From Caballeronia sp. M1242 (GTDB lineage Bacteria; Pseudomonadota; Gammaproteobacteria; Burkholderiales; Burkholderiaceae): 64,000 bases of DNA. The notes beneath the pieces are model-generated. The model was not told the DNA's origin, made no database searches, and saw nothing but the letters and a program-made list of their open reading frames with translations. Position numbers and translations under genes: made by a program. Below, in pieces: positions 8,533 to 19,050 of the stretch. The first letter of the stretch is position 1. Each line of letters begins with the position of its first letter. Location: positions 124,001-188,000 of the forward strand of contig NZ_CP071130.1 in assembly GCF_017220215.1 (NCBI RefSeq). Reading direction: 5' to 3'.

Positions 8533-9942
8533 ATGTCCCAGACTCTCTACGACAAGTTGTGGAACTCGCACGTCATCCACACGGAAGAGGACGGCACCTC
8601 GATCCTCTATATCGACCGTCATCTGCTGCATGAAGTGACGAGCCCGCAAGCCTTCGAAGGGCTCAAGCTGCATCAGCGTCCCGTCTGGCGCATCAGCGCG
8701 AATCTGGCCGTGTCCGATCACAACGTACCGACCACCGACCGCTCGCAAGGCATCGCCGATCCGGTGTCGAAGCTGCAAGTCGACACGCTCGACGCCAATT
8801 GCGACGAGTTCGGCATCACGCAGTTCAAGATGAACGACCTGCGGCAGGGCATCGTGCACATCATCGGGCCGGAGCAGGGCGCGACGCTGCCGGGCATGAC
8901 CATCGTCTGCGGCGACTCGCACACGTCCACGCACGGCGCGTTCGGCGCGCTCGCGCACGGTATCGGCACGTCGGAAGTCGAGCACGTGCTCGCTACGCAA
9001 ACGCTCCTGCAAAAGAAGAGCAAGAACATGCTCGTCAAGGTGGAAGGTCCGCTGCCGCGCGGTTGCACGGGTAAGGACATCGCGCTCGCGGTCATCGGCA
9101 AGATCGGCACGGCGGGCGGCACGGGCTACGCCATCGAGTTCGGCGGCTCCACCATTCGCGCGCTCAGCATGGAAGGCCGCATGACCGTCTGCAACATGGC
9201 GATCGAAGCGGGCGCGCGCGCGGGCATGGTCGCCGTCGACGATACGACCATCAACTATCTGAAGGATCGTCCGTATTCGCCGCAGGGCGTCGAGTGGAAT
9301 CAGGCGGTCGAATACTGGCGCACGCTCAAGTCGGACCCGGACGCGCACTTCGATCGCGTGGTGGAGATCAATGCCGCCGAGATCGTGCCGCAAGTGACGT
9401 GGGGCACGTCGCCGGAAATGGTGACGTCCATCGACGGTCGCGTGCCCGATCCCGAGCGCGAGAAGGACCCGGTCAAGCGCGATGCCATGGAGCGCGCGCT
9501 GCATTACATGGCGCTGCAGCCGAATACGCCGATCGAATCGATCAAGCCGGACAAGATCTTCATCGGCTCGTGCACGAACGCGCGCATCGAAGACCTGCGC
9601 GCCGCCGCGTACGTGGTGAAGTCGCTCGGCAAGCGCGTGGCGTCGAACATCCGCACGGCCATGGTCGTGCCTGGCTCGGGTCTCGTGAAGGCGCAGGCCG
9701 AGCGCGAAGGGCTCGACAAGATCTTCACCAACGCCGGTTTCGAGTGGCGCGAGCCGGGCTGCTCCATGTGCCTCGCGATGAACGCGGACCGTTTGGAGCC
9801 GGGCGAACGCTGCGCATCGACGTCGAACCGCAACTTCGAAGGGCGTCAGGGCGCGGGCGGCCGCACGCACCTCGTCAGCCCGGCGATGGCCGCCGCGGCG
9901 GCCATCGAAGGTCACTTCGTCGACGTGCGCAAGCTCGCGTAA
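8533..9942 (+). CDS. leuC: 3-isopropylmalate dehydratase large subunit
   Basis: A 469-residue aconitase-superfamily protein that, with LeuD, isomerises 2-isopropylmalate to 3-isopropylmalate in leucine biosynthesis. The 4Fe-4S cysteines are seen in [16 protein letters not shown] and in the [10 protein letters not shown] pair. [20 protein letters not shown] is the substrate-binding signature. It is the first gene of leuCDB; only 24 nt separate it from leuD. I recall a small lipoprotein gene between leuC and leuD in some Burkholderia, which is absent here. Confidence 0.97.
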   Translation: MSQTLYDKLWNSHVIHTEEDGTSILYIDRHLLHEVTSPQAFEGLKLHQRPVWRISANLAVSDHNVPTTDRSQGIADPVSKLQVDTLDANCDEFGITQFKMNDLRQGIVHIIGPEQGATLPGMTIVCGDSHTSTHGAFGALAHGIGTSEVEHVLATQTLLQKKSKNMLVKVEGPLPRGCTGKDIALAVIGKIGTAGGTGYAIEFGGSTIRALSMEGRMTVCNMAIEAGARAGMVAVDDTTINYLKDRPYSPQGVEWNQAVEYWRTLKSDPDAHFDRVVEINAAEIVPQVTWGTSPEMVTSIDGRVPDPEREKDPVKRDAMERALHYMALQPNTPIESIKPDKIFIGSCTNARIEDLRAAAYVVKSLGKRVASNIRTAMVVPGSGLVKAQAEREGLDKIFTNAGFEWREPGCSMCLAMNADRLEPGERCASTSNRNFEGRQGAGGRTHLVSPAMAAAAAIEGHFVDVRKLA

Positions 9943-9966
9943 CCCAACGGGACACAGAGACAGATC

Positions 9967-10617
9967 ATGGAAAAATTCACCGTGCATAGCGGCCTCGTGG
10001 CGCCCCTGGACCGCGAGAACGTCGATACCGACGCAATCATCCCGAAGCAGTTCCTGAAGTCGATCAAGCGCACCGGTTTCGGCCCGAACGCGTTCGACGA
10101 ATGGCGTTATCTGGACGTCGGCCAGCCTGGCCAGGACAACAGCAAGCGTCCGCTGAATCCGGACTTCGTGCTGAACCAGCCGCGCTATCAGGGCGCGTCG
10201 ATTCTGCTCACGCGCAAGAACTTCGGCTGCGGCAGTTCGCGCGAGCATGCGCCGTGGGCGCTGGAACAGTACGGTTTCCGCGCGATCATCGCGCCGAGCT
10301 TCGCGGACATTTTCTATAACAACTGCTTCAAGAACGGCTTGCTGCCGGTCGTGCTGTCGGAGCAACAGGTCGACAGGCTCTTCAACGAGACGTACGCGTT
10401 CGTCGGCTTCAAGCTGACCATCGACCTCGAAGCGCAAGTCGTGCGCACCGGCGACGGCACCGAGTACGCGTTCGACGTGCCCGGCTTTCGCAAGTATTGC
10501 CTGCTGAACGGTTTCGACGACATCGGTCTCACGCTGCGCCACGCGGACAAGATCAAGCAGTTCGAAGCCGAGCGGCTCGCGAAGCAGCCGTGGCTGAACA
10601 ATCGGCTCGTCGGATAA
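9967..10617 (+). CDS. leuD: 3-isopropylmalate dehydratase small subunit
   Basis: A 216-residue swivel-domain subunit that pairs with LeuC. It has the start segment [16 protein letters not shown] and the loop [15 protein letters not shown] that closes the active site. The length and both motifs are normal. It sits in leuCDB with a 30-nt gap to leuB and an AGAAGGAAG ribosome site in that gap. Confidence 0.97.
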   Translation: MEKFTVHSGLVAPLDRENVDTDAIIPKQFLKSIKRTGFGPNAFDEWRYLDVGQPGQDNSKRPLNPDFVLNQPRYQGASILLTRKNFGCGSSREHAPWALEQYGFRAIIAPSFADIFYNNCFKNGLLPVVLSEQQVDRLFNETYAFVGFKLTIDLEAQVVRTGDGTEYAFDVPGFRKYCLLNGFDDIGLTLRHADKIKQFEAERLAKQPWLNNRLVG

Positions 10618-10647
10618 ACGAAACACGCACACGTAGAAGGAAGCGAC

Positions 10648-11715
10648 ATGAAGATTGCAGTGCTCCCCGGCGACGGGATCGGTCCGGAAATCACGGCCGA
10701 AGCGGTCAAGGTGCTGAACGCGCTCGGCGAAAAGTTCGAGCTGGAGGAAGCGCCCGTCGGCGGCGCGGGTTACGAAGCGAAGGGGCATCCGCTGCCCGAC
10801 GAGACGCTCGCCCTCGCGAAAGAGGCCGACGCGATTCTCTTCGGCGCGGTCGGCGACTGGAAGTACGACTCGCTCGAGCGCGCGCTGCGCCCGGAGCAAG
10901 CCATTCTCGGCCTGCGCAAGCATCTGCAGCTCTTCGCGAACTTCCGCCCGGCGATCTGCTATCCGCAACTGACGGCCGCGTCGTCGCTGAAGGCGGAAAT
11001 CGTGTCGGGGCTCGACATCCTGATCGTGCGCGAACTAAATGGCGACATCTACTTCGGCCAGCCGCGCGGCGTGCGGCAAGCGCCGGACGGCCCGTTCGAA
11101 GGCGCGCGCGAAGGTTTCGACACCATGCGCTATTCGGAGCCGGAAGTGCGCCGTATCGCGCACGTCGCGTTTCAGGCCGCGCAAAAGCGCCAGAAAAAGC
11201 TGACGAGCGTCGACAAGGCCAACGTGCTGGAAACGTCGCAACTTTGGCGCGACACGATGATCGACGTCGCGAAGGAATACGCGGACGTCGAGCTGTCGCA
11301 CATGTATGTGGACAACGCGGCGATGCAGCTCGTCAAGGCGCCGAAGGCATTCGACGTGGTCGTGACCGGCAACATGTTCGGCGACATTCTGTCCGACGAA
11401 GCCGCGATGCTGACCGGCTCTATCGGTATGTTGCCGTCGGCGTCGCTCGACAAGAACAACAAGGGTCTGTACGAGCCGTCGCACGGTTCCGCGCCGGATA
11501 TCGCGGGCAAGGGCGTGGCCAATCCTCTCGCGACCATCCTGTCGGCCGCGATGATGCTGCGCTATTCGCTCGGCAAGACGGAGCAGGCGGATCGCATCGA
11601 GAACGCGGTAAAGAAGGTGCTCGAACAGGGCTACCGCACCGGCGATATCGCGACGCAGGACGGCAGGACCGTCGGCACGAAGGAAATGGGCGACGCGGTG
11701 CTGGCAGCGCTGTAA
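10648..11715 (+). CDS. leuB: 3-isopropylmalate dehydrogenase
   Basis: NAD-dependent oxidative decarboxylation of 3-isopropylmalate, 355 residues. The N terminus [15 protein letters not shown] and the metal/substrate site [20 protein letters not shown] are standard for the isocitrate/isopropylmalate dehydrogenase family, as is the adenine-site segment [14 protein letters not shown]. Last gene of leuCDB. A weak 6-bp hairpin (CTCGGG/CCCGAG, 11723-11738) follows without a T-run, so readthrough toward asd is possible. Confidence 0.97.
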   Translation: MKIAVLPGDGIGPEITAEAVKVLNALGEKFELEEAPVGGAGYEAKGHPLPDETLALAKEADAILFGAVGDWKYDSLERALRPEQAILGLRKHLQLFANFRPAICYPQLTAASSLKAEIVSGLDILIVRELNGDIYFGQPRGVRQAPDGPFEGAREGFDTMRYSEPEVRRIAHVAFQAAQKRQKKLTSVDKANVLETSQLWRDTMIDVAKEYADVELSHMYVDNAAMQLVKAPKAFDVVVTGNMFGDILSDEAAMLTGSIGMLPSASLDKNNKGLYEPSHGSAPDIAGKGVANPLATILSAAMMLRYSLGKTEQADRIENAVKKVLEQGYRTGDIATQDGRTVGTKEMGDAVLAAL

Positions 11716-11828
11716 TGTCCGTCTCGGGATGACCCGAGTCGGTACAGTTGACACGCAATTCGCGGCGATTTCACCGGAAAGACGGTACTTCCGACGAAAA
11801 CGCCGCGTTTCGTGTATATTCTTTGGTC

Positions 11829-12008
11829 ATGGCGAAGAACTCTCAATTCTCTACGGATTGCATCGGCCGCGGCATCGACGCTCGCGCGACCGGCTTCGCC
11901 ATCGTCACGCGCATCGACGGCATCGCCAGCATTGGCGCTATCGGCACTATCGGCACGTCGAAAACGCGCATTACGAAACTCTCCATCAAAGCGATCACGA
12001 TTCGCTGA
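11829..12008 (+). CDS. Isoleucine-rich 59-residue ORF upstream of asd, possible leader peptide
   Basis: The frame runs from ATG 11829 to TGA 12008 and contains 12 isoleucines and 8 threonines in 59 residues, with runs such as GIASIGAIGTIGTSKTRI. No ribosome site precedes the ATG and a TATATT hexamer lies only 9 bases upstream, so it would be nearly leaderless if that is the promoter. Isoleucine and threonine are end products of the aspartate pathway that the next gene, asd, feeds, which makes a leader-peptide role thinkable. The DNA itself is repetitive in ATCGGC, so it may equally be non-coding. No family recognised. Confidence 0.25.
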   Translation: MAKNSQFSTDCIGRGIDARATGFAIVTRIDGIASIGAIGTIGTSKTRITKLSIKAITIR

Positions 12009-12029
12009 TCGTCCCTCGTGTCCGAGCGT

Positions 12030-12068
12030 CTTCCCCGCGCGGCCACGCCGGGTAAGGATGCGGGGAAG
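12030..12068 (+). promoter_or_regulatory. 9-bp perfect hairpin just upstream of asd
   Basis: CTTCCCCGC at 12030-12038 pairs with GCGGGGAAG at 12060-12068 around a 21-nt loop, ending 21 nt before the asd start. There is no T-run, so it is not a plain terminator. It could affect asd translation initiation or mRNA stability. Confidence 0.4.
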
Positions 12069-12089
12069 CCTCAACAAATAAGGTTAGTC

Positions 12090-13211
12090 ATGAACGTAGG
12101 TCTCGTGGGTTGGCGCGGCATGGTCGGCAGCGTGCTGATGCAGCGCATGCAGCAGGAAGGCGATTTCGACCTGATCGAACCGGTGTTTTTCAGCACCAGC
12201 AATGCGGGCGGCAACGCGCCGTCGTTCGCCAAAAACGAGACGAAGCTCAAAGACGCGACGAGCATCGACGACCTGAAGAAGTGCGACGCCATCATCACCT
12301 GCCAGGGCGGCGACTACACGAACGACGTGTATCCGAAGCTGCGCGCGGCGGGCTGGAAGGGCTACTGGATCGACGCGGCCTCGGCACTGCGCATGAAGGA
12401 CGACGCGGTCATCATTCTCGATCCGGTGAACCTCGACGTCATCAAGGATTCGCTCGTCAAGGGCGGCCGCGATTTCATCGGCGGCAACTGCACCGTCAGC
12501 CTGATGCTGATGGCGTTGGGCGGCCTCTTCCGCGAAAACCTCGTCGACTGGATGACGGCCATGACGTACCAGGCCGCATCGGGCGCGGGCGCGCAGAACA
12601 TGCGCGAACTGCTGTCGCAAATGGGCGCGCTGAACGCGTCGGTGGCGGACGATCTCGCGAATCCGTCGTCGGCCATTCTGGATATCGACCGCAAGGTGCT
12701 CGCCACCATGAACAGCGACGCCATGCCGACCGACCATTTCGGCGTGCCGCTCGCCGGCTCGCTGATTCCGTGGATCGACAAGGATCTCGGCAACGGCATG
12801 TCGAAGGAAGAGTGGAAGGGCGGCGCGGAAACCAACAAGATTCTCGGCAAGCCGGCAATGGGCCAGCCGGGTTCCATTCCGGTCGATGGCCTCTGCGTGC
12901 GTATCGGCGCGATGCGCTGCCATTCGCAGGCGCTGACCATCAAGCTGAACAAGGACGTGCCGCTCGACGAAATCAACGGCATTCTGGCTTCGGCGAACGA
13001 CTGGGTGAAGGTCGTGCCGAACGAGCGCGAAGCCTCGATGCGCGATCTGTCGCCGGCAGTCGTCACCGGCACGCTGACCGTGCCGGTCGGCCGTCTGCGC
13101 AAGCTCGCCATGGGCGGCGAATACCTGTCGGCGTTCACCGTCGGCGACCAGCTGCTGTGGGGCGCCGCGGAGCCGTTGCGCCGCATGCTTCGCATTCTGT
13201 TGGACAAGTAA
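12090..13211 (+). CDS. asd: Aspartate-semialdehyde dehydrogenase
   Basis: NADPH-dependent reduction of aspartyl phosphate to the semialdehyde, the branch point to lysine, methionine, threonine, isoleucine and diaminopimelate. 373 residues, close to the 367 of the gamma/beta-proteobacterial enzyme. It shows [19 protein letters not shown] at the N terminus, the catalytic cysteine in [15 protein letters not shown] and the [13 protein letters not shown] segment. Start at 12090 has AAGG 9 bases upstream. A terminator at 13251 follows. Confidence 0.97.
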   Translation: MNVGLVGWRGMVGSVLMQRMQQEGDFDLIEPVFFSTSNAGGNAPSFAKNETKLKDATSIDDLKKCDAIITCQGGDYTNDVYPKLRAAGWKGYWIDAASALRMKDDAVIILDPVNLDVIKDSLVKGGRDFIGGNCTVSLMLMALGGLFRENLVDWMTAMTYQAASGAGAQNMRELLSQMGALNASVADDLANPSSAILDIDRKVLATMNSDAMPTDHFGVPLAGSLIPWIDKDLGNGMSKEEWKGGAETNKILGKPAMGQPGSIPVDGLCVRIGAMRCHSQALTIKLNKDVPLDEINGILASANDWVKVVPNEREASMRDLSPAVVTGTLTVPVGRLRKLAMGGEYLSAFTVGDQLLWGAAEPLRRMLRILLDK

Positions 13212-13250
13212 AGTAAACTACGCGCCTGAGAGCGCGGACCTCGTCCAGGA

Positions 13251-13276
13251 AGCGTCGCGTTATCGCGGCGCTTTTT
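13251..13276 (+). terminator. Intrinsic terminator of asd
   Basis: AGCGTCGCG pairs with CGCGGCGCT (one G-U pair) around a TTAT loop and is followed by TTTTT, 40 bp after the asd stop codon. Confidence 0.85.
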
Positions 13277-13386
13277 GTTTATGGAGCCGCATTTTTGGGA
13301 CTGCGAGCGAATCGACCGGTCGTACGATTGGGGCGCGCATCAGTCTTGCTGTTCGTATCAACCTTCGCCGTACTTCTGGAGCTTCA

Positions 13387-15432
13387 ATGATTCGACGACC
13401 CCGCCGGTCCTTCATCCCGTCATCGCGTGCGGCGCTTGCCGCGGCCAGCGCCGTTCTGTGCGCGGCGCTCTGGACGAACTCCGGCGCGGCGTTCGCGCAG
13501 GCGAGCGGCGCGACAGCCGATGCCGCCGCGCCCGGCAATGCGCCCGCGCAGCGGTACGCCGTGAAGCCGGGGCAGTCGCTGAGTGATATCGCGGGCGAGC
13601 TCACGGGTTCGAAAGAGCGGGCCGTCAAGGAGAAGATGGCGCGTGCGCTGTTCGACGCGAATCCGAACGCGTTCGCGGGCCACGACATCAATCGGCTGAA
13701 GCTGGGCGCGGTGTTGAACGTTCCGGCTATGGATGCCAGCGCGGCCTCTGAAGGCGCCGCAGCGCCGGCGCCAGCGCCGCAGGCAGTTCAGCCGAGCGCG
13801 CCGTCGGCGAATTCGGCGAGTGCAGCGCAGTCGTCGTCGCTGGCGGTCGAAACCGCGCCGGTTCAGCCGGCGGCGTCCGCCCCCAAACCGGCCGCGAGCG
13901 AGCAGGCCACGCCGGGCACGGCTTCGGCGGCATCGCAAGCCGCGCCCGAGGCCGCGCCTGCCGTCGCGCCCGTCGCGAGCGCGCCTGCGGCCGACGCCGC
14001 GCCGCAAGCCCACGGCGGCATCGATCCGAAGGTGATCGCGCTCGTTCTCGCGGTCATCGCCGTGCTGCTGTTTCTCGTGCTCCGCCGCAATAAGCGCCGC
14101 GCTCAGGCCGAAGCCGAAGCCCGCCAGCAGCCGCCCGCGCCGGTTCCCGCCGCAACGCCGCAGCGTGCTGAATCGGCAGCCGATCTGGAAGGTACCGCCG
14201 TCGAGCGCGATCAATCCGAACTGAACGCCGTGGCTGCGAGCCTGGAAAGTTACGAAGCGGCGCAGTCTTTCGCGACGCCGTCGGCGGATGACGCGCCCGA
14301 GTCCGCCAGAACGCCCGAAGCGCGCGCGGACCAGCCGAATCGCACAGAGCCTGCCGAGCCGTTCATTCCGACGCCGCCGGCCGCGGCTCACGCTGCCTTC
14401 GTTCCGCCGCTTGCGCATGCGGGCACGGCCGACGCCCAAACGCATGAGGCCCAGGAGGCTCACGTGCGGGAAATCGCCGCCCGCGAGGCCGCAGCGCACG
14501 AAGCCGAAAAGTGGGAAACCGAAGAACGGGAAGCCGCCGCGCGACAGGCCGCCGCTCGAGAAGCGGAGGAGCGCGAAGCCGCAGCGCGGGAAGCCGCAGC
14601 GCGCGAAGCACTGGAACGCGAGCTTGCCGGGCGCGACGAGGCGTCTCGCGAAGCGGCCGAGCAGGAAGCGCAGGCGCATCAGGCTCGCGAGGCAGCGGCG
14701 CGCGAGATCATCGCTCGCGAAGCCGAGTTGCGCGAAGCGCAGGCGGTTGCCGCGCGGCAGCAAGCAGCGGAGCAGCGCGCGGCGCAACAACGCGCCGTCG
14801 AGGAGCAAGCCGCGCGCGACGCGGAGAAGCATCCTGCGGGCGTCGAGGACGACGAACCGGCATCCGCTGACCGCTTCCCGATGCCCAAGTTTCCGACCGA
14901 AGCCGTCCAGGCGCTGGACTCGCTCGACATGAGCCTGCCGCCTCGCATGGAGCTGACGCTGGCTCCGCCTTCCGATGACCACGCTCCGCGCCACGACGCG
15001 CCGGCGCACCGGTCGGTCGGGGACGAGCCTTTCGTTCCGCAGCCGATTGCCGAGACGAACCCCGCGCACGAGGCGCAGGCATTCGCGCTGCCATCGGTTG
15101 CCGACGAGGATCAGTCGTCCGCCGCCGCGCGTATCGAAGCGGGAACGGCCGGCGCGCCGTCGGTCGCAGGGCTGGGCGCGACGCAGTTCGGCCCGTTGAG
15201 TCTCGACTTCAATCTTGATCTGCCATCGAGCCACACCGAACCGCTGCCCGCGCTGACCGCCGCGCAACTGGCGACCATCGCGCGCAATAAGCTGGAATTG
15301 GCGGTCGAATACATCGAATTGGGCGATCTTTCGGGCGCGCGCACGCTGTTGCAGGAAGTGATCGCATCGAACGATCAGGCGACGCGCCAGCAAGCGGCCG
15401 GCTTGCTCTCGACGCTCGCGCCGCACTCCTGA
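13387..15432 (+). CDS. fimV: FimV-like LysM membrane protein with long Ala/Glu helix
   Basis: A 681-residue FimV/TspA-type polar protein linked in other proteobacteria to type IV pilus assembly and cell polarity. It has an N-terminal signal segment (about 15-38), a LysM-type peptidoglycan-binding motif ([18 protein letters not shown], about 57-115), a proline/alanine linker and one transmembrane helix ([19 protein letters not shown], about 217-236). A charged alanine/glutamate/arginine region follows (about 355-480, [17 protein letters not shown] type), predicted as a long helix or coiled coil. The FimV C-terminal motif is [20 protein letters not shown]. It ends one base before truA. The helix region is likely variable between relatives. 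Confidence 0.88.
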   Translation: MIRRPRRSFIPSSRAALAAASAVLCAALWTNSGAAFAQASGATADAAAPGNAPAQRYAVKPGQSLSDIAGELTGSKERAVKEKMARALFDANPNAFAGHDINRLKLGAVLNVPAMDASAASEGAAAPAPAPQAVQPSAPSANSASAAQSSSLAVETAPVQPAASAPKPAASEQATPGTASAASQAAPEAAPAVAPVASAPAADAAPQAHGGIDPKVIALVLAVIAVLLFLVLRRNKRRAQAEAEARQQPPAPVPAATPQRAESAADLEGTAVERDQSELNAVAASLESYEAAQSFATPSADDAPESARTPEARADQPNRTEPAEPFIPTPPAAAHAAFVPPLAHAGTADAQTHEAQEAHVREIAAREAAAHEAEKWETEEREAAARQAAAREAEEREAAAREAAAREALERELAGRDEASREAAEQEAQAHQAREAAAREIIAREAELREAQAVAARQQAAEQRAAQQRAVEEQAARDAEKHPAGVEDDEPASADRFPMPKFPTEAVQALDSLDMSLPPRMELTLAPPSDDHAPRHDAPAHRSVGDEPFVPQPIAETNPAHEAQAFALPSVADEDQSSAAARIEAGTAGAPSVAGLGATQFGPLSLDFNLDLPSSHTEPLPALTAAQLATIARNKLELAVEYIELGDLSGARTLLQEVIASNDQATRQQAAGLLSTLAPHS

Positions 15433-15433
15433 T

Positions 15434-16237
15434 ATGCGCATAGCGTTAGGCGTTCAGTACGACGGGGCCGCGTTTTGCGGCTGGCAATCGCAGCCGCATG
15501 GCAATACGGTGCAGAATGAACTGGAGCGCGCGCTCGCGGAATTCACGCAGACGCCGGTTCAGACGGTCGTCGCCGGACGAACGGACACGGGCGTCCACGG
15601 CCTCGGGCAAGTGGTGCACTTCGACACCGAACTGGACCGCACCGACTTCTCGTGGGTGCGCGGGACGAACGCGTTTCTGCCGAGTTCGGTCGCCGTTCAG
15701 TGGGCGAAGGCGATGCCCGACGACTTTCACGCCCGTTTCGCGGCCTTCGAGCGCACGTACTTTTACGTTCTGTACGTCAATCCGGTGCGTTCACCCATGC
15801 TGGCGAAACGCGCGGGCTGGGTGCACACGCCGCTCGACGTCGCCGCGATGCGCGATTCCGCCGCGTGCCTCATCGGCGAGCACGATTTCTCGTCCTTCCG
15901 TGCGGCCGATTGCCAGTCGAAGACGCCGGTCAAGCATCTCTATCGGATCGACGTGCGCGAACAGGGAGATTTCGTCCACTTTCGTTTTCGGGCGAATGCG
16001 TTCCTGCATCACATGGTGCGCAATTTGATGGGCTGCTTCGTCGCGATCGGGCGCGGACGCTATCCCGCGTCGTGGATGGCCGACGTGCTCGCAGCGCGCG
16101 ACCGTCGCGCCGCCGCGCCGACCTTCATGCCCGACGGGCTTTATCTCGCGGAAGTCGGATACCCCGAGCATTTCGCGGTTCCGCCACCGCATATTGCAAG
16201 CATGCCGTGGAGCGCCGTTTGGGCCGACCAGCCATGA
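15434..16237 (+). CDS. truA: tRNA pseudouridine(38-40) synthase
   Basis: A 267-residue TruA enzyme that isomerises uridines 38-40 of the tRNA anticodon arm. The catalytic aspartate is in [19 protein letters not shown] near residue 56, and [17 protein letters not shown] is the conserved C-terminal motif. It begins one base past the fimV stop and its stop codon overlaps the trpF start by 4 nt, so translation is coupled on both sides. Confidence 0.97.
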   Translation: MRIALGVQYDGAAFCGWQSQPHGNTVQNELERALAEFTQTPVQTVVAGRTDTGVHGLGQVVHFDTELDRTDFSWVRGTNAFLPSSVAVQWAKAMPDDFHARFAAFERTYFYVLYVNPVRSPMLAKRAGWVHTPLDVAAMRDSAACLIGEHDFSSFRAADCQSKTPVKHLYRIDVREQGDFVHFRFRANAFLHHMVRNLMGCFVAIGRGRYPASWMADVLAARDRRAAAPTFMPDGLYLAEVGYPEHFAVPPPHIASMPWSAVWADQP

Positions 16238-16902
16238 CAACTCAAGATTTGCACCGGACCAGAATCAAGCTGTGCGGGCTCTCGACAGAGGAGCACGTTA
16301 AGCACGCCGTCGCGCTAGGCGCGGACGCCGTGGGTTTCGTCTTTTATCCGCCGAGTCCGCGCTCGCTGACCGTGTCTCAGGCGGTGGAACTGTGCCGCTA
16401 CGTGCCGCCGCTCGTGGCGGCGGTTGGTCTGTTCGTCAACGCGACGCCCGAAAGGGTTCGCGAGGTGACGTCGAACGTGCCGCTCTCGCTGCTGCAATTT
16501 CACGGCGACGAAACGCCCGAGCAGTGTGCAGAACTGGCCGCGATTGCGGGTTTGCCCTGGTGGCGCGCAGTGCGTGTAGGGCCTGATGCGGCCGCAAGCG
16601 ATTTGGTAGAATCGTCGCTTAACTATGCGGCTGCAGGCGGTATTTTGCTCGACGCACTCGTCGAGGGCTTCGGCGGCGGTGGGAAGGTATTCGATTGGTC
16701 ACTTATTCCAACAGATCTCGGGCATCGGGCCGTTTTGAGTGGTGGGTTGAACGCGCAAAACGTCAGTGACGCCATCCGGCGCGTGCGCCCGTTCGCGGTC
16801 GATGTCTCGAGCGGCATCGAAGTGCCGGGCGCAAAGGGCGTGAAAGATTCCGCCCGAATGACCGCGTTCGTGCGCGCAGTGCGCGAAGCGGACGCCGGTT
16901 GA
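16234..16902 (+). CDS. trpF: Phosphoribosylanthranilate isomerase
   Basis: Third step of tryptophan synthesis from anthranilate, 222 residues in a TIM barrel. [16 protein letters not shown] holds the catalytic cysteine; the aspartate general acid lies in [35 protein letters not shown] forms the phosphate site. The ATGA overlap with truA fixes the start at 16234. It is followed after 46 nt by trpB; a 7-bp hairpin (16911-16930) lies in that gap. Confidence 0.96.
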   Translation: MTTQDLHRTRIKLCGLSTEEHVKHAVALGADAVGFVFYPPSPRSLTVSQAVELCRYVPPLVAAVGLFVNATPERVREVTSNVPLSLLQFHGDETPEQCAELAAIAGLPWWRAVRVGPDAAASDLVESSLNYAAAGGILLDALVEGFGGGGKVFDWSLIPTDLGHRAVLSGGLNAQNVSDAIRRVRPFAVDVSSGIEVPGAKGVKDSARMTAFVRAVREADAG

Positions 16903-16948
16903 TTCCGTCTGCGAGCCAACCAAGGCTCGCCACCGAGAGAGTGACGCA

Positions 16949-18142
16949 ATGTACAACTTGCCTGACGAAAGAGGCCACTTCGGCCAATATGGCGGCGTGT
17001 TCGTCTCCGAAACGCTGATTCACGCGCTGGACGAACTGCGCCGCGCCTACGACGCAGCCCGCCAGGACCCTGCATTCCAGGCCGAATACGACTACGAACT
17101 GAAGCACTACGTCGGCCGTCCTTCCCCGATCTATCACGCGAAACGCTGGAGCGACATGCTCGGCGGCGCGCAGCTTTATCTGAAGCGCGAAGACCTGAAT
17201 CACACGGGCGCGCACAAGGTCAACAACGTGATCGGGCAGGCGCTGCTCGCCCGCAAGATGGGCAAGCCGCGCGTGATCGCCGAGACCGGCGCAGGACAGC
17301 ACGGCGTGGCGACGGCGACCATCGCGGCGCGCTTCGGCATGGAGTGCGTGGTCTACATGGGCGCGGAGGACGTGAAGCGGCAGGCGGCGAACGTCTATCG
17401 CATGAAACTGCTGGGCGCGACCGTCGTGCCCGTGGAATCCGGCTCGCGTACGCTGAAGGACGCGCTCAACGAAGCCATGCGCGACTGGGTGACGAACGTG
17501 GAAAACACGTTCTATATCATCGGCACCGTGGCCGGTCCGCATCCCTACCCGATGATGGTGCGCGACTTCCAGCGCGTGATCGGCGACGAATGCCGCGTGC
17601 AGATGCCCGAAATGGCGGGCCGCCAGCCGGATGCCGTGATCGCGTGCGTCGGCGGCGGATCGAATGCGATGGGAATCTTTTATCCGTACATCGAAGATGA
17701 AGCCGTACGTTTGATCGGCGTGGAGGCGGCCGGCGACGGTATCGACACCGGTCGGCACGCGGCGTCGCTGATGGGCGGAAGCCCCGGCGTGCTGCACGGC
17801 AACCGCACCTATCTCTTGCAGGACGACAACGGCCAGATCATCGAGACGCATTCGGTGTCGGCAGGGCTCGACTATCCGGGCGTCGGTCCGGAGCACGCGT
17901 GGCTCAAGGACGTCGGCCGCGCAGAGTACGTCGGCATCACGGACGACGAGGCGCTGAAGGCGTTCCACGACTGCTGCCGCATCGAGGGCATCATTCCGGC
18001 GCTGGAGTCGAGTCACGCGCTGGCGTACGGGGCGAAGCTCGCGAAGACGTTGCCGCGCGACAAGGTGCTGCTCGTCAACCTGTCGGGCCGCGGCGACAAG
18101 GACATGCACACGGTCGCCGAGCGATCGGGCATCCAGTTCTAA
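16949..18142 (+). CDS. trpB: Tryptophan synthase beta subunit
   Basis: PLP enzyme joining indole and serine, 397 residues. [19 protein letters not shown] holds the Schiff-base lysine, [13 protein letters not shown] is the PLP-phosphate loop, and the N terminus [16 protein letters not shown] is typical. GAGA at the start-proximal leader serves as ribosome site. The gene is separated from its partner trpA by a DNA methyltransferase gene, an arrangement I recall from Burkholderia. Confidence 0.97.
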   Translation: MYNLPDERGHFGQYGGVFVSETLIHALDELRRAYDAARQDPAFQAEYDYELKHYVGRPSPIYHAKRWSDMLGGAQLYLKREDLNHTGAHKVNNVIGQALLARKMGKPRVIAETGAGQHGVATATIAARFGMECVVYMGAEDVKRQAANVYRMKLLGATVVPVESGSRTLKDALNEAMRDWVTNVENTFYIIGTVAGPHPYPMMVRDFQRVIGDECRVQMPEMAGRQPDAVIACVGGGSNAMGIFYPYIEDEAVRLIGVEAAGDGIDTGRHAASLMGGSPGVLHGNRTYLLQDDNGQIIETHSVSAGLDYPGVGPEHAWLKDVGRAEYVGITDDEALKAFHDCCRIEGIIPALESSHALAYGAKLAKTLPRDKVLLVNLSGRGDKDMHTVAERSGIQF

Positions 18143-18149
18143 GCCGCAG

Positions 18150-18977
18150 ATGCGCACCGTTATCGACGAACCGATGTCCGCCGGCGCGCTGCAAGGCGCC
18201 GGCATCGACATTCGGAACCGCGATTTTCTCGCCGATGCCGCCTCCATTCCCGATGCGTCGATCGATCTGATCGTCGCCGACCCGCCGTACGGGCTCGGCA
18301 AGGACTACGGGAACGATTCGGACATGCTGTCCGGCGAGGCCTTTCTTGCGTGGACGTATCGCTGGCTGGATATCGCGATACCCAAGCTCAAGAAAAGCGG
18401 GTCGATGTACATCTTCTGCACCTGGCAGTATTCGCCGGAACTGTTCGTGTTTCTGAAGCGCCGGATGACGATGGTCAACGAGATCGTCTGGGACCGGCGC
18501 GTGCCGAGCATGGGCGGAACCACGCGCAAATACACGTCGGTGCACGACAACATCGGCTATTTCGCGGTATCGAAGGACTACTACTTCGATCTCGATCCGG
18601 TGCGCATTCCCTACGACGCAGCGACGAAGAAGGCGCGCTCGCGCAAGATTTTCGAGGGCAGCAAGTGGCTCGAAATGGGCTACAACCCGAAGGACGTCTG
18701 GTCCGTGTCGCGGCTGCACCGGCAGCACGCGGAGCGGGTCGATCATCCGACGCAAAAGCCGCTGGAAATCGTCGAGCGCATGGTGCTGGCGAGTTGTCCG
18801 CCGGGCGGCCGCGTGCTCGATCCGTTCATGGGCAGCGGCACGACCGCTGTCGCGTGCGCGCGCCACGGCCGGCTGTTCACGGGCTTCGAGATCAACGCGG
18901 ATTACTGCGCCATCGCGGAAAACCGCCTGGCGAAGGTGGATGCGCCGCTGACCGCCGAAACCGAGACCGCCGAATAA
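18150..18977 (+). CDS. Orphan beta-class DNA methyltransferase (N6-adenine or N4-cytosine)
   Basis: A 275-residue AdoMet-dependent DNA methylase. The catalytic motif DPPY is at residues 44-47 and the AdoMet motif DPFMGSG is at 224-230. The order catalytic before AdoMet, with the recognition domain between them, defines the beta class. HPTQKPLEIVERMV is the linked conserved segment. No restriction endonuclease gene adjoins it. It begins 7 bases after trpB and is followed by trpA, so it is probably co-expressed with tryptophan synthase. From memory, the methylase at this position in B. cenocepacia has been tied to GTWWAC adenine methylation; the target here is not shown by the sequence. Confidence 0.92.
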   Translation: MRTVIDEPMSAGALQGAGIDIRNRDFLADAASIPDASIDLIVADPPYGLGKDYGNDSDMLSGEAFLAWTYRWLDIAIPKLKKSGSMYIFCTWQYSPELFVFLKRRMTMVNEIVWDRRVPSMGGTTRKYTSVHDNIGYFAVSKDYYFDLDPVRIPYDAATKKARSRKIFEGSKWLEMGYNPKDVWSVSRLHRQHAERVDHPTQKPLEIVERMVLASCPPGGRVLDPFMGSGTTAVACARHGRLFTGFEINADYCAIAENRLAKVDAPLTAETETAE

Positions 18978-19050
18978 CGCGCGAGCCGCCGCTTCGTCGC
19001 TGAAACGCGTCGAATGATCGACGCTAACGAATACGCTTACGAGAATTCTC

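Noticed and set aside
8413-10968. 851-codon open frame on the minus strand across leuC, leuD and leuB
   Set aside because: It is an antisense shadow of three certain genes, with arginine/valine/aspartate-rich composition and no recognisable domain.
11748-11753. Perfect TTGACA upstream of asd
   Set aside because: No -10-like hexamer occurs at 16-18 bp downstream. The TATATT at 11815 is too far away.
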